From contig JAUJYZ010001242.1 in the NCBI GenBank assembly GCA_033675265.1, positions 1 to 64,000 of the forward strand: 64,000 bases of DNA, in the 5' to 3' direction. The translations under genes and the position numbers were made by a program. The first letter of the stretch is position 1. The number at the start of each line of letters is the position of its first letter. This DNA comes from Actinostola sp. cb2023 (Eukaryota; Cnidaria; Anthozoa; Actiniaria; Actinostolidae). The notes under the pieces are model-generated. The model was not told the DNA's origin. It worked only from the letters and a program-made list of their open reading frames with translations, and did not search any database. Positions 21,506-32,526 of the stretch are shown here, in pieces.

Positions 21506-23296
21506 ATAAATAGTGCAAAGTATTGCATGCTTTTAGTGCTGGTCATGTCTATAGCTGTCTGTCAATGACCACATTATTATAGTGTTAGCATTTGTATATA
21601 GGATCCATATTTGTATTAATTACTGCATATCAGTAGAGTACAAACTATTAACAGTGTGCAACATAAATAGTGCAAAGTATTGCATGCTTTTAGTGCTGGT
21701 CATGTCTATAGCTGTCTGTCAATGACCACATTATTATAGTGTTAGCATTTGTATATAGGATCCATATTTGTATTAATTACTGCATATCAGTAGAGTACAA
21801 ACTATTAACAGTGTGCAACATAAATAGTGCAAAGTATTGCATGCTTTTAGTGCTGGTACATGTCTATAGCTGTCTGTCTATGACCACATTATTAGAGTGT
21901 TAGCATTTGTATTAAGCAACACCATACACCATTTTAACGGTGTATATAGAAACTCGGTTGGGAATGAGAATTAATAGAGACATGGAAGGGGACAATGTGA
22001 CCAGGACGGGAATGAGAATCAATGGAGATGTGGGATGGGAACAATGGGACAAGTGGGTGGGAATGAGAATCAGTAGAGATATGAGAGGGGGAGGGGATTT
22101 TAGTGGGTATAGATAGTAGGTGTCTCGAATTAGTTTCTTGTAAGTTAGAACACATTATACTGCATTTTATTATTTTATTTTACCACTAATGCACCTTGCA
22201 GTGCTGACAAGGGACAGCCACATGTATAAAACCTATATTTATTGGACTCAGTCTTCAGTACTGCTTTGCACCGTTATGTGAAACTGCTTTATTGATTGGC
22301 TACAAAGCCATCATCTGACTGCTGAAAACATTACCCTCTGGCATTGCCATACTGATATGCTGACAGGATTACAGTTTCATTATAATGCTTTGCATCAATG
22401 TAAGCAGAAAATATCACGCACTGGATCAAGACATCTACATCTACTTGTTTTTTTCGGTGAAGAGGAGTTTTGAGTTACCTACTTCTGTTAGTCTGCAATG
22501 TATTACTTGTTAAAATATCTATGACTTTATCCCAGAACACTATAACATACATGTACTGTATGAATCTGAAACTATAAATTTACTGGATCCAACACATTAT
22601 CTTCTACAAGTGTACTATGAGGCTTCAACATCTTTCCTGATATCTGGCCAGTAAATAGTTATTTAACATTGTATATAATATACACCAAACACAATTCTCT
22701 ATTTCATTGAATCCATCCATATTTGTATTAATTACTGCATATCAGTACAAACTTTATGCAATGGTGAGAATAAAAGTGATCACTGACTGCTGAAAGTCTA
22801 GCTCTCTGTCTATGACCAGATTGTTAGTGTTAGCATTTAAGCAACACCATACTGCATTTTTTCGCAGCACTTCACTTGCAAATGCAACGACTAGTTACAT
22901 GATATATATGTGCGGCAGTACAGGGTCCAGGTTTTGGGCCATTTTATTCTCTAATCCAGTGTATGTATGTAAATGAATGCATAAAAATCATTAATCCAGG
23001 TTATAGCCTAAAAACATTTATTAATTTTTAATAATTTGTATAATGTGGTTAAACTCCGCATGAACAATAATAATGGCGTCAGTCAGATGTAAAGGTGTTA
23101 GAGTGTTAGTCTGGCAAAATATCCTGAAGACTGCATCGTATTACATCGTATCAGATCGTCAATAAAAATTCGTAAATCCAGGGTTTTTTATTAGGGAAAT
23201 TCGTAAATCCAGGTTTTCGAGTGACAAATTCCAAAAACAGGGTCCAGGCCTGAACATCTCGCCGCACATACCTAACCATTTTTTAACCAAGTAACC

Positions 23297-23320
23297 CCCC
23301 CCCCCCCCCCCCCCCCCCCA
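23297..23320. repeat. Poly-C tract
   Basis: Run of C after AAGTAA. It may mark a decayed element end like the other poly-G/C ends. Confidence 0.8.
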
Positions 23321-23334
23321 CCCCCATTAGCCCC

Positions 23335-23985
23335 CTTAGCTATCCTTAACTATCCTTAGCTATCCTTAACTATCCTTAACTATCCTTAGCTATCCTTAGC
23401 TATCCTTAACTATCCTTAACTATCCTTAGCTATCCTTAGCTATCCTTAGCTATCCTTAACTATCCTTAGAACTATCCTTAAAGTGCACCTAACCCCTGTG
23501 AGATTGTTTTAAAAATCTATTCAATATAAGCTGAATAGTTGTTGGGTTCAGTATTTTGTGATTTGAACCTTGCGTTTATGAGTTATAGAGGTTTGAAATC
23601 TCAATATGCAAATTTGATGACGTCTACCCAGGAATCATTTATTATACAAAAACGCCCTTGTGCTGATTATTGACATTTGTAAACTTACAGAATATTTTCA
23701 CAGTCTTTATAAATGATTTTATAACTTTTTTGCCCATTTCAAAAAATAAGTTCTTCTTGAAAAAGTCTAAATAAGTTATGGCAAATTCCTGGGTAGACGT
23801 CATCAAATTTGCATATTGAGATTTCAAACCTCTATAACTCATAAACGCAAGGTTCAAATCACAAAATACTGAACCCAACAACTATTCAGCTTATATTGAA
23901 TAGATTTTTAAAACAATCTCACAGGGGTTAGGTGCACTTTAACTATCCTTAGCTATAAAAATATCCTTAACTATCCTTATTACTA
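23335..23985. repeat. TATCCTTA(A/G)C minisatellite, split by a TTAA element
   Basis: 10-12-bp units, interrupted at 23482-23938 by an inserted element. Confidence 0.9.
23482..23938. mobile_element. 457-bp miniature element with TTAA target duplication
   Basis: Terminal inverted repeats start AGTGCACCTAACCCCTG and extend about 170 bp inward. TTAA flanks both sides (23478-23481 and 23939-23942) inside the minisatellite, whose unit gives the empty site. TTAA targets are typical of piggyBac and Kolobok elements. Confidence 0.92.
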
Positions 23986-24239
23986 CTGGTATTAGTCCTA
24001 TTACACACTAACATTTAATTTTGTTTCACAGGTTTATTGCAATCACTCTAGTAGTCTGGAGTGGTTTTCATAGTTAAAAAAATGAAAATGGTCGAAAATG
24101 ACTAATGTCTATTTCATGGGTTCGTTTCCCACCTGTGGCTCAGACGTCTATGGCTTTCCATAGACGTCATTTTAGTGGCAATGTACAGAGGTTGATAGGA
24201 CAACGTCACGAAATCTTGTAAAAATATAACCCGATAACA

Positions 24240-24420
24240 ATTTGATCATTGGTTGATGATCGATTTTCATTGATTGGTATTTTTCTTATGTGACTATCGA
24301 TTAGTGATCAATTACCCAAAACCAATCGATATCAATCGATTAATTGTCATCGATTGATATCGATTGTTCGATTGGTTTTCCAATCATCGATTTTCTTTGA
24401 TTACATATATGCCGGGATAA
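24240..24420. repeat. Degenerate ATCGAT-rich element related to 20918-21505
   Basis: Words such as ATCGATATCAATCGATTAA recur, and the right edge reads GCCGGGATAATAA, echoing the GGCCGGG end of the better copy. Confidence 0.6.
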
Positions 24421-24530
24421 TAATAATAATAATAATAATAATCTTTATTTAGAAGAGGGTGACAGACCATAAGCTATCAGCAAACAACTGGCCCTCTGTC
24501 TATGTAAAGATATATAAATAGAGGTACTAT
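24420..24530. repeat. TAA microsatellite with CTTTATTT-AGAGGGT tail (possible non-LTR tail)
   Basis: (TAA)n followed by TCTTTATTTAGAAGAGGGTG and GGCCCTCTGTC. The same layout occurs at 29463-29680 (TTTATTTCAAGAGGGTAGC, GTGGCCCTC). On the minus strand this reads as a shared 3' end followed by TTA repeats, as in a SINE or LINE tail. Confidence 0.6.
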
Positions 24531-24541
24531 AGTGATGGCAC

Positions 24542-24871
24542 CCCAGGGGGGGACTACTCAGGCATATCAGTGACGGGGAGGTGCGAATGAGGCCAAACTT
24601 TTTAACTCAAAAAAAGTCCATTACGCAAAAACAAGACCCCAAAAAAGTCCAATGGCCCACAACGTAACTCCCAAAAAAAATTTATCCGCATAAAATCAAG
24701 AACGGTAGGATATCATTTTTATCAACCCCCAAAAAAGTCCTTGTCAAAATCTTTATATCAAACAAAGTCCACCAGAAAATTGCTAACCCCCAAAACATAC
24801 CAAGCCGCGAATTTCAAACCCAAAAAAGGTCTTCGCACCTCCCCGTCACTGATACCACCCCCCCCCCTGGG
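24542..24871. mobile_element. 330-bp miniature element with 8-bp target duplication and G/C-run ends
   Basis: Starts CCCAGGGGGGG and ends CCCCCCTGGG. The inner inverted repeat ATCAGTGACGGGGAGGTGCGAA lies near each end. GATGGCAC flanks both sides (24534-24541 and 24872-24879). An 8-bp duplication fits hAT-like elements. The interior is AAAAAAGTCC-rich. A related copy is at 28374-28745. Confidence 0.9.
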
Positions 24872-25084
24872 GATGGCACTTGACCTGTGAAACATATATT
24901 AGCCATGTAGATATTAATAAACTGTAATTCCATTGATTACTTTTGTTTTGATTTGACTAGTATTATAGTCACTAACTACTAGTCGTTTCTGGTAGAAAGT
25001 GAAGTGCTGCGAGTTGTGCACTGCCGTACAGTACATGGTAACACATAAAAGTGAAATGTAGCTTTCAATGCATACATGTGGCTG

Positions 25085-26212
25085 TCCCTTAATTTTCAGC
25101 AAGGTGCATTAATTGTAAAATAAAATAATAAAAATGCGGTATAATAATAATAATAACTTTATTACTGTGTCATGTGTTCTAGCTTACAAGAAACCTATTT
25201 CCCTCCCATATATCTACTGATTCTCATTCCCACCCTTGTCCCATTGTTCCCATCCCACATCTCCATTGATTCTCATTCCCATCCCGGTCACATTGTTCCA
25301 TTCCATGTCTCTATTAATTATCATTCCCACCCGCTATAATAATCTGGTCATGGACAGACAGCTATAGACATGTACCAGCACTAAAAGCATGCAATACTTT
25401 GCACTATTTATGTTATACGCTTGTAATAGTTTGTACTCTACTGATATGCAGTATTAAATTAATACAAATATGGATTCAATGAAATAGAGAATTGTGTTTG
25501 GTGTATATTATATACAATGTTACTGGCCAGATATCAGGAAAGATGTCGAAGCCTCATAGCACACTTGTAGAAGATAAAAGTACATCAGGATGGATCGTAT
25601 AATTTGATTCAGTAGTTGCCTCAATGCCAATGGCAATGGCATGGGCCGGATTGGTTTGACGAAGACCAACGAGCTCGATCAGGTAGATAGGTCAGCGACA
25701 GCATCGGGGATACTAACTGTGTCTTTCAAAAGCATTCAAGTACATGCTGTCTCCTTCGGTCAACTCTGATCGACTCACTGTAGAAGTAACTTAAGCTTAT
25801 GTACTTCATTGTGGAACTGGACGTGACTGAGCACACAACCATAACAGCGCTGAAAACTCATAAAAGAACATGGTCTTCCCCTTGAAATGTCACTAAATTG
25901 TTCATGACCCTGATGAATGCTTCCAGCAATGAATAAAGTTGCATTTGACATCATGGATTTGTAGAAAACGAACACTTTCCTGGCTTGAATCAGCGAAAAA
26001 TAAACGATACTCAATATCGATTGAACGTGTTGCGAGTGTGCGCTGATCAAAAGTACCGTGGCTCACAAATCATCTCCATACAGCCACTCCGTGAAATGCA
26101 GTCGAGATTCTCGTTGCATCCACATAAGTGCCCAGATCCCACACGACCACACATGACACAGGAACTCCGTCAAGATTAGTTTCGCTGCTCGCCTGGCGGC
26201 TCGCAGCAATTA
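25085..26212 (-). mobile_element. Repeat element, right (inverted) copy of the pair with 20104-22230
   Basis: Reverse complement of the left copy with one 157-bp unit instead of three and no inserted 588-bp element. It includes the decayed protease-like coding part (26165-25590) and the GGGAATGAGAATCA minisatellite (25200-25340). A TAA run sits at 25141-25158. Confidence 0.8.
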
Positions 26213-26255
26213 GATGTTGTTTCACGGGTTAAGTGCCATTAGAGTGATGGTAGCT

Positions 26256-26812
26256 AGTGATTCCAATAAACCTGGGCATTACTAATAAATTACATTATTA
26301 TACATTGTACTCAGTATCTGTATTCTCATTGGTCGAGAGCCTACAGATAATTATAACTATCAGTGCGCGCCAGCGATATTTCAGTGGTCTGCTGGTTATC
26401 TGCAGCAGTTATCTGCAAAAATGAGCCTGTGTAGGTCAGCGGATTGGTTGTTATCTGTAGGTTACTGCAGTGCTGTCATTTTCATTCATTTGTTGTTGTT
26501 GTTGGATTGCTTATATCTACCGGTATGTATTATGAGTCAATCCACATAGACAATGTATAATAAAACAATTATTGAATTCAGTTTTGATGAAATCCGTAAA
26601 AATTTTAGCAATGTCTCGGCAAATGTTATTGGCCAATAACACTTACCTCTGCATTGATAATTCTGGATATCATCAAAACCTCATCCAATAATAATTGTTT
26701 ACTATTAAATACACACTATCTAAGGACACTCCCTCTTTTGTTTTCTTTCGTTCCTTTGCATCTAATAAACACTGACAGCTAATTAGTAGTGCCCAGGTTT
26801 ATTGGAATCACT
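26256..26812. mobile_element. 557-bp miniature inverted-repeat element
   Basis: Ends AGTGATTCCAATAAACCTGG...CCAGGTTTATTGGAATCACT, about 23 bp with one mismatch. An internal inverted pair lies at 26566-26700 (CAATTATTGAATTC... / ...AATAATAATTG). A fragment of the same end occurs near 24030-24055. Confidence 0.75.
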
Positions 26813-26837
26813 CTACTTAACAGAGAGGCCAAAAAAG

Positions 26838-26872
26838 GAGTACCCCCCCCCCCCCCCCCCCCTTTCCCGGAT
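26838..26872. repeat. GGAGTAC followed by poly-C
   Basis: GGAGTA then about 21 C then TTTCCCGG. It is the mirror image of the poly-G tract at 20062 and could be the other end of one large compound insertion. Confidence 0.7.
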
Positions 26873-27022
26873 ATTAATATCTATATATATCTAATATCTC
26901 ACGGGTTAAGTGCCATCACTCTAATAATCACTCTATACAATTTACAATAATAGGCTAGAATTTAGAATACCTGTCACATTATTTGCATAACAATAGAATC
27001 TGGAAGAGCTTGGTATAGTGAC

Positions 27023-28040
27023 GGGTGTTCGGAAAACTAAGACCCCCGAAACTAAGACCCTAAGACCCTAAGACCCTAAGACCCTAAGAAATTATAAAAT
27101 GTCCAAATCAGGCAAATCCAATGTTCTGTACTTTAATATTAATTGGGTGACGTTCAGCTCAGTTAGTTCAAAAAAGTTTGAGTGATAAATTGCCGGGCTC
27201 GATGATATGCCGAATAAGACTTAAAATATCCTGTCTTTTCGACTTTTTCGGCTTTTCATGAATAAAACCACCCCCAGAAAAACAGCTTCTTACTTTGAGG
27301 AATAAAATTCACGTATCCAGTGGTTTTCCAGTGGCAGTTTTTCTGATCAATCAGTCAAGGTAAGTCATGTCTTACGGCAGCGACAAAGCAGCCGCCATCT
27401 TTGACACAGGTAACCCATACACACAGGGATATACAATAACTATTCTTCCAATTAGTTAATTTCATTCTTGAATGACATATTTACATATTAAATCCATCTT
27501 CTTGATGTTTAAACCGCGTATGGTCCTTTGGGTTGATAAGTCTAAAGGAGGAACGCTGTTTCCTTCCATTAGAACCGGCTCTATGGGTTTCCTGTGGTAG
27601 GGCATAATTGTGTTTGGGTTACCTGTGTTAAATATGGCGGCTACTGACTATCCGTAAAAAACTTATCTTGCCAACTGATTTGAAAAACTACCACTGGAAA
27701 ACCACTGGACACGTGAATTTTACTCCTCAAAGTAAGAAGCTGTTATTCTGGGGGTAGTTTTATTCATGGAAAGCCGAAAAGACAGGATGATTTTAAGTTA
27801 TATTCGATATCATCGAGCCAACTATCACCGGCTCAGACGGCAGAGAAACTCATGGAATTTTGAAGCTAAACGTGGTGCGAACACAGCCTTTCCTCTGTTC
27901 TCTTCTTTTTTCTATTAAAGTACAGAACATTGGATTTGCCTGATTTGGACATTTTATAATTTCTTAGGGTCTTAGTTAGGGTCTTAGGGTCTTAGGGTCT
28001 TAGGGTCTTAGTTTTGGGGGTCTTAGTTTTCCGAACACCC
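27023..28040. mobile_element. 1018-bp MULE-like miniature element with TTAGGGTC arrays in its ends
   Basis: Terminal inverted repeat GGGTGTTCGGAAAACTAAGA continues inward through CCCTAAGA repeats and then about 300 bp of paired arm. The perfect 10-bp duplication GTATAGTGAC lies at 27013-27022 and 28041-28050. Target duplications of 9-11 bp are the hallmark of Mutator-like elements. Between the arms are GCCGCCATCTTTGA and the inverted AATATGGCGGC. Confidence 0.93.
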
Positions 28041-28373
28041 GTATAGTGACGGGGTATTCTAAAATTGCTCCCAATAATATACATTTTATAGAAATTACAT
28101 CTAAATTATGAGAAGAAAAAAAGTTACTTACATATATTCTATACGGTGAAATGCTCAAGATCTTGCAACGTCCGCCATTTTGTAAACATGTGCGATCTTG
28201 TAAACATACGGGACATGTATAGACTGCTGGGGGGCCGGGGACGATGACAAATGAGCCCACGATTTCGATCGTCTATTGGATTGCGGTTGGATATAGGAAT
28301 ACGATATCGAAAAGAAATCGAAAAGGTACTTGACCCATGTTTGGCTAGGCGTGCCGCTGAGGGTTTGAAACCC

Positions 28374-28745
28374 CCCAGGGGGGGGGGGGGGGGGGGGGGG
28401 GGTACTCAGAGGTATCAGTGACGGGGAGGTGCGAATGAGGCCAAACTTTTTAACCCCAAAAAAGTCCATTGCGCAAAAACAAGACCCCCAAAAAGTCCAA
28501 CGGCCCAAAATCTTAACCCCATAAAAGCCCAAATTTTCTCCGCATAAAATCGAGAACGGTAGGATATCATTTTTATCAACCCGAAAAAAGTCCTTGCCAA
28601 AATCTTTATATCAAAAAAAGTCCACCAGAAAATTGATAACCCAAAAAAAGTCCCAAGCCTCGAATTTCAAACCCCAAAAAGGTCTTCGCACCTCCCCGTC
28701 ACTGATAGAGTACCCCCCCCCCCCCCCCCCCCCCCCCCTCTGGGG
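28374..28745. mobile_element. Second copy of the poly-G-ended element of 24542-24871
   Basis: CCCAGG plus more than 20 G, then TACTCAGAGGTATCAGTGACGG, an interior with AAAAAGTCC words, and CCGTCACTGATAGAGTACC, poly-C and CTCTGGG. A clean target duplication is not visible (TGAAACCC against GAAAACCT). Confidence 0.8.
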
Positions 28746-29050
28746 AAAACCTGAGCCTGTTTAGGAAATCTAAAATACATAGCCCGTCTAGGACAACACC
28801 CTCTATTTTAGCACCCTGTTTAGGACGAAGGAAAAAATACACACGATTCTAACGCGTTTTATGTTGATTGATGACCTGCTAAAGACCGGCAAATCTCGGA
28901 TCGATCTCAGTTATACCCTGTTTAGGACATACTCACATAAAATTATATACCCTGTTCAGGACAGAGAGGCCAAAAACCATATCCTGTCCAGCGGCACGTC
29001 CCCGTATAGCCCATATATGGCAATACCCCCCCCCCCCCCCCCCCCCGGGA
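28746..29050. repeat. Degenerate repeat of CCTGTTTAGGAC phrases ending in poly-C
   Basis: The phrase CCTGTTTAGGAC or a variant recurs about six times. The right end is GCCCATATATGGCAATACC followed by poly-C and GGG, like the (G)nTACTC-type element ends. Confidence 0.65.
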
Positions 29051-29462
29051 GCAAAAGTAGCATGTAGAATACGAAAAGTTGGATGTATAATACGAAATAA
29101 ACTTGCATGTCAAATCGAAAAGGTATCCGAATAGATCCGAATTGCAAAAGTTGGATATAATTGACGAAAAGTTGCATGTCGATTACTTGTTTTCATGCGC
29201 GCGTAGCCACGCAAGTTGAACAAACCATGTCATACGTAAAGTTTTTCGTGCAACTTGTAGCAGTTTGTTGCAGAAGGTAGAAACCAAATCAACTTCTCGT
29301 ACAACTTGCAAAAATAAAAATCAAGTTGCAAAAGAGGGTGTTACACGATAAAAACGCGCGTGCAACTGTAACAGGGCCTCCTAGCCTGTATAACTGAATT
29401 TTCTTCACGCTATAAAATCGAAGTAATCCGTTTCGTTTGATGAGTATAACTAAATTACCCCT

Positions 29463-29590
<128 letters not shown>

Positions 29591-29680
29591 GGCCTTTATT
29601 TCAAGAGGGTAGCACATAATAGCGTGAACACACTAACAAACTTGTGGCCCTCAAACTACATATAAATACATACAATAAAA

Positions 29681-31327
29681 AATATCACGATTCTAATAAT
29701 AAAACAATAAAACGATTCAATAAACTATCAAAGATATAATAAGACTATAAAAAGGTTCAATAGATAGCTTGTACCTAATAATCCAGTTTCCTCAGTATAT
29801 CTTCCCCAATTGAAAAATCGCTGAAATTTTGCAGGTGAATTATTTTTGAGTTTTTATTGTCAGAAAAGTAAAAAAAAATGGGGGTCACCGCGCTTGTTTC
29901 AGTAATATTCGTCAGGATAGACCATGCGGTATAAGCAAAATCGACTCAAAACAATCGAATATCGTGTCACGGTGTTAAAATGGCTCAAAACAATTGTGGA
30001 AGTGCTTTTCTGCAACCGATTTACCATTTTTTCAATCACACCAGTTCAACAAAGGTGATGTACCAAAAATTGCATAACAATTTTGCCAATTGAGTCATTT
30101 ACAAGCCGGGTTTTGACAAAGGAATGACCGAATTTCCTTCCATTTTCGTATGCAAATCGAGAAAATGGCACGGAAAACGCGAAAAAAATTGACTTCCCCA
30201 ATTGAATGTTTTTATATTTTTTCACAAAAGATGTGAAATCGGTAGTGTAAATAAAATATAAAATAAAAATTGATGGTCACCGCGCTCCTTTCGGAGAAAA
30301 AGCGGTTTGAAGACTTTCCCTGAATGATCCTTATTAACAAATTTGACTAACTAAAACCCAGCGCGCGCTCGATGGCGTAAGTTAACGCGCGCTCTTCAAC
30401 TAAAATTTTATTCAAAAACATAACATAATCCTCCACTTTCTTGCCATTTTTTTCACCATTCTTGTTCTTTTTTAATCTACAATCCATAGTTTCGGTTGTT
30501 ATACAGTGTTTTTCAACACCAAATTATTATTTCACGTAATAGATCATGCAATACGTCACGCTATATAATATATGCGCAGTAGAATTGCGCAGTGCAAAAC
30601 TAAGGAATTACCTTAACCCGCAAAACATAACTTTTCTTCATTTATTAACTTAACTTATAAACTAAGTTGTATGCAAACTACTGCTACTAAAATAAAGTCT
30701 ATGGTTTATGTCAATATGTCAATAAAACTAGCTATATGAAACAATCATTATTTCAATTCAATAATAATTTTTACAACACTTGTCAAATTTCTCGCGCGCT
30801 GATTGGATAAGAGCCATTGTCGATAAGAGGACAGACGCATAGAATGACGCTCGCGCACGGAACGAGCGCGCGCTTGAATCAAATTTTCTTTCAAATCTAT
30901 TTAGCAAATTTACGATTCGCGTGGTAAGAATTTACCACGGTTGGCGTCATCGAATCGTCAAAATTGTTGTGGATTCACGAGGCGTAGCCGAGTGGATCCA
31001 CTTAACAATTTTGACGATGAGATGGCGCCAACCGTGGTAAATAAGAGGACATACCACAAGAAACTATCGTAAATTTGTTTTTTTACCACAACAGACGGAG
31101 AAAACATCCGAAAACGTCGAGAAATGTTGAAAGAAAAACTGATTCAAGCGCGCTAGGTCCGTGCGCGAGCGAACACGCAATTTCCGTGGTATGTACTCTT
31201 ATTTACCACGGCTCTAAGCCAATCAGAGAGCGAGAAACTGACTAGTTGTGGTAAAATTGTCGTTTTGGAAGCCTTTTCCGCTTTTCCGTAAATATTGTTG
31301 TAAAAAACAAATCGAACATAGTTTTCT
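29681..31327. other. AT-rich repeat-bearing stretch without recognisable genes
   Basis: Contains a diverged direct repeat (GGGTCACCGCGC at about 29882 and GGTCACCGCGCTCC at 30275), GCGCGCTC-rich words at 30360-30390, 30790-30875 and 31148-31170, and a 66-bp inverted repeat at 30953-31018 (ATCGTCAAAATTGTT arms around CGAGGCGTAGCCGAG). Words such as TGATTGG next to CGCGCG are typical of miniature elements. Confidence 0.5.
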
Positions 31328-31466
31328 ATTGTCTGTACTCTTATCGACAACGGATGACGCCATAAAATGTTCAAAACTCAAGTGGAACAACGAGCTACGC
31401 TCGTTGTTCCACTTGAGTTTTGAACATTTTATGGTGTCATCCGTTGTCGATAAGAGTACAGACAAT
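31328..31466. mobile_element. 139-bp nearly perfect hairpin
   Basis: Arms of about 65 bp (ATTGTCTGTACTCTTATCG... and its complement) meet at AACGAGCTACGCTCGTT. One or two mismatches only. Confidence 0.85.
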
Positions 31467-31539
31467 GGAAAACCATGTTCGATTGGTTAAATACGACAGA
31501 CTAATAATAAAGATATAGAGATATTTAAAACTGATTTAC

Positions 31540-31781
31540 CTTTCTCAGGCTCCAGGTTTTGAAAATCAGTAACGGCTCCAACTTTGATTTTTCTGTCGTC
31601 TCTCATTTTTGTTCCCGATTGTTGGGAACATGCAGCCCCCCGGTCTGGTGATCTGCCTATAGTGCAACATTTCTTGTTCTTCTTTCATTGAATGGCTTTT
31701 TCTAAAGGGTTTGAGCGGCCGAAAATCTTCTTCATCGCTCTCGTACTTGATCAAGCCATCTTCTGAATCGCCAGAACGCAT
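31540..31781 (-). CDS. Possible first coding exon of an unrecognised gene
   Basis: An ATG at 31781 opens an acidic-then-basic frame (SGDSEDGLIKY, SDEEDF, MKEEQEM). The frame is lost after a run of six G on the minus strand (near 31637-31642). One base fewer there opens a second segment (KMRDDRKIKV, TDFQNLEPEK) that ends exactly at a good donor (AAAG|GTAAAT, donor at 31539-31538). The combined reading gives about 80 residues with normal composition and no repeats. No family is recognised and no downstream exon was found. Confidence 0.4.
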
Positions 31782-32132
31782 TTTGAAAAAATTTGCATTA
31801 CACAATCTTCATGCATTATTTCTCCCAGCACTAAGGTATTCATTGTAATTACTATACAATAGACTAACTGTCAATCTTTATAATATAGCAATGATATAAC
31901 GCGTGCTCTGATTGGCTAGAGTTCTATGAACTATTTTCCCCATGGGCTGTTGTGCCCGGCGTACGTCTGATCGGCGCACGTGCGCTGTTCAAATAACGCC
32001 CGCGCTCATCAATTATAACAGATGTATGATATAACGCGCGCTCTGATTGGTTGGTTAGCGTGTGTCCGTAAGCCCACGGACACACGCTCGCGCCCATGGA
32101 CACACGCCCACGTCATCGGCATATCGTTTTAT

Positions 32133-32526
32133 CACAGGTAGCCCAAACCCTACTCATGGCAGCTTTGCCTATCAGTTTTATTGAAAAACCTAAAAACACA
32201 TTTTCTCTGAAAATTCTGAATAAAGTTTACTAAAACAAACACAGTGTGTTTGATTTTACTATACATTCTTCACATGCATCTGGAGTGAATTTCAGCTCAA
32301 TTTTAATCATTTTGTCACAGTATACATATAAGGGGAAAAAAGTACCCAAAATGATTAAAATGAGCTGAAATTCACTCCAGATGTGAAGAATGTATATTAA
32401 AACACACTGTGTTTGTTTTAGTAAACTTTATTCAGAATTTTCAGAGAAATTGTGTTTTTAGGTTTTTTAGGTTTTTCAATAAAACTGATAGGCCAGCTGC
32501 CATGAGTAGAGCTTGGGCTACCAGTG
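32133..32526. mobile_element. 394-bp fold-back element, CACAGG end, 7-bp target duplication
   Basis: Left end CACAGGTAGCCCAA, right end TTGGGCTACCAGTG. The arms pair over most of their length. GTTTTAT flanks both sides (32126-32132 and 32527-32533). Confidence 0.88.

Larger units (their letters stand above)
20104..22230 (+). mobile_element. Repeat element, left (direct) copy of an inverted pair
   Basis: Pairs in reverse orientation with 25085-26212. The order of segments is: a decayed coding part (20156-20800), a 157-bp unit present three times in tandem (from about 20848, 21601 and 21758), a GGGAATGAGAATCA minisatellite (21960-22095), and a tail with GCACCTTGC...AGGGACAGCCACATGTA. The first 157-bp unit is interrupted by the 588-bp element at 20918-21505. 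A further partial copy lies at about 22595-22745. Confidence 0.8.

Noticed and set aside
27030..28030. TTAGGG-like repeats as an interstitial telomere or fusion point
   Set aside because: The repeats are symmetrical in the two ends of an element with a 10-bp target duplication and have period 8, not 6.
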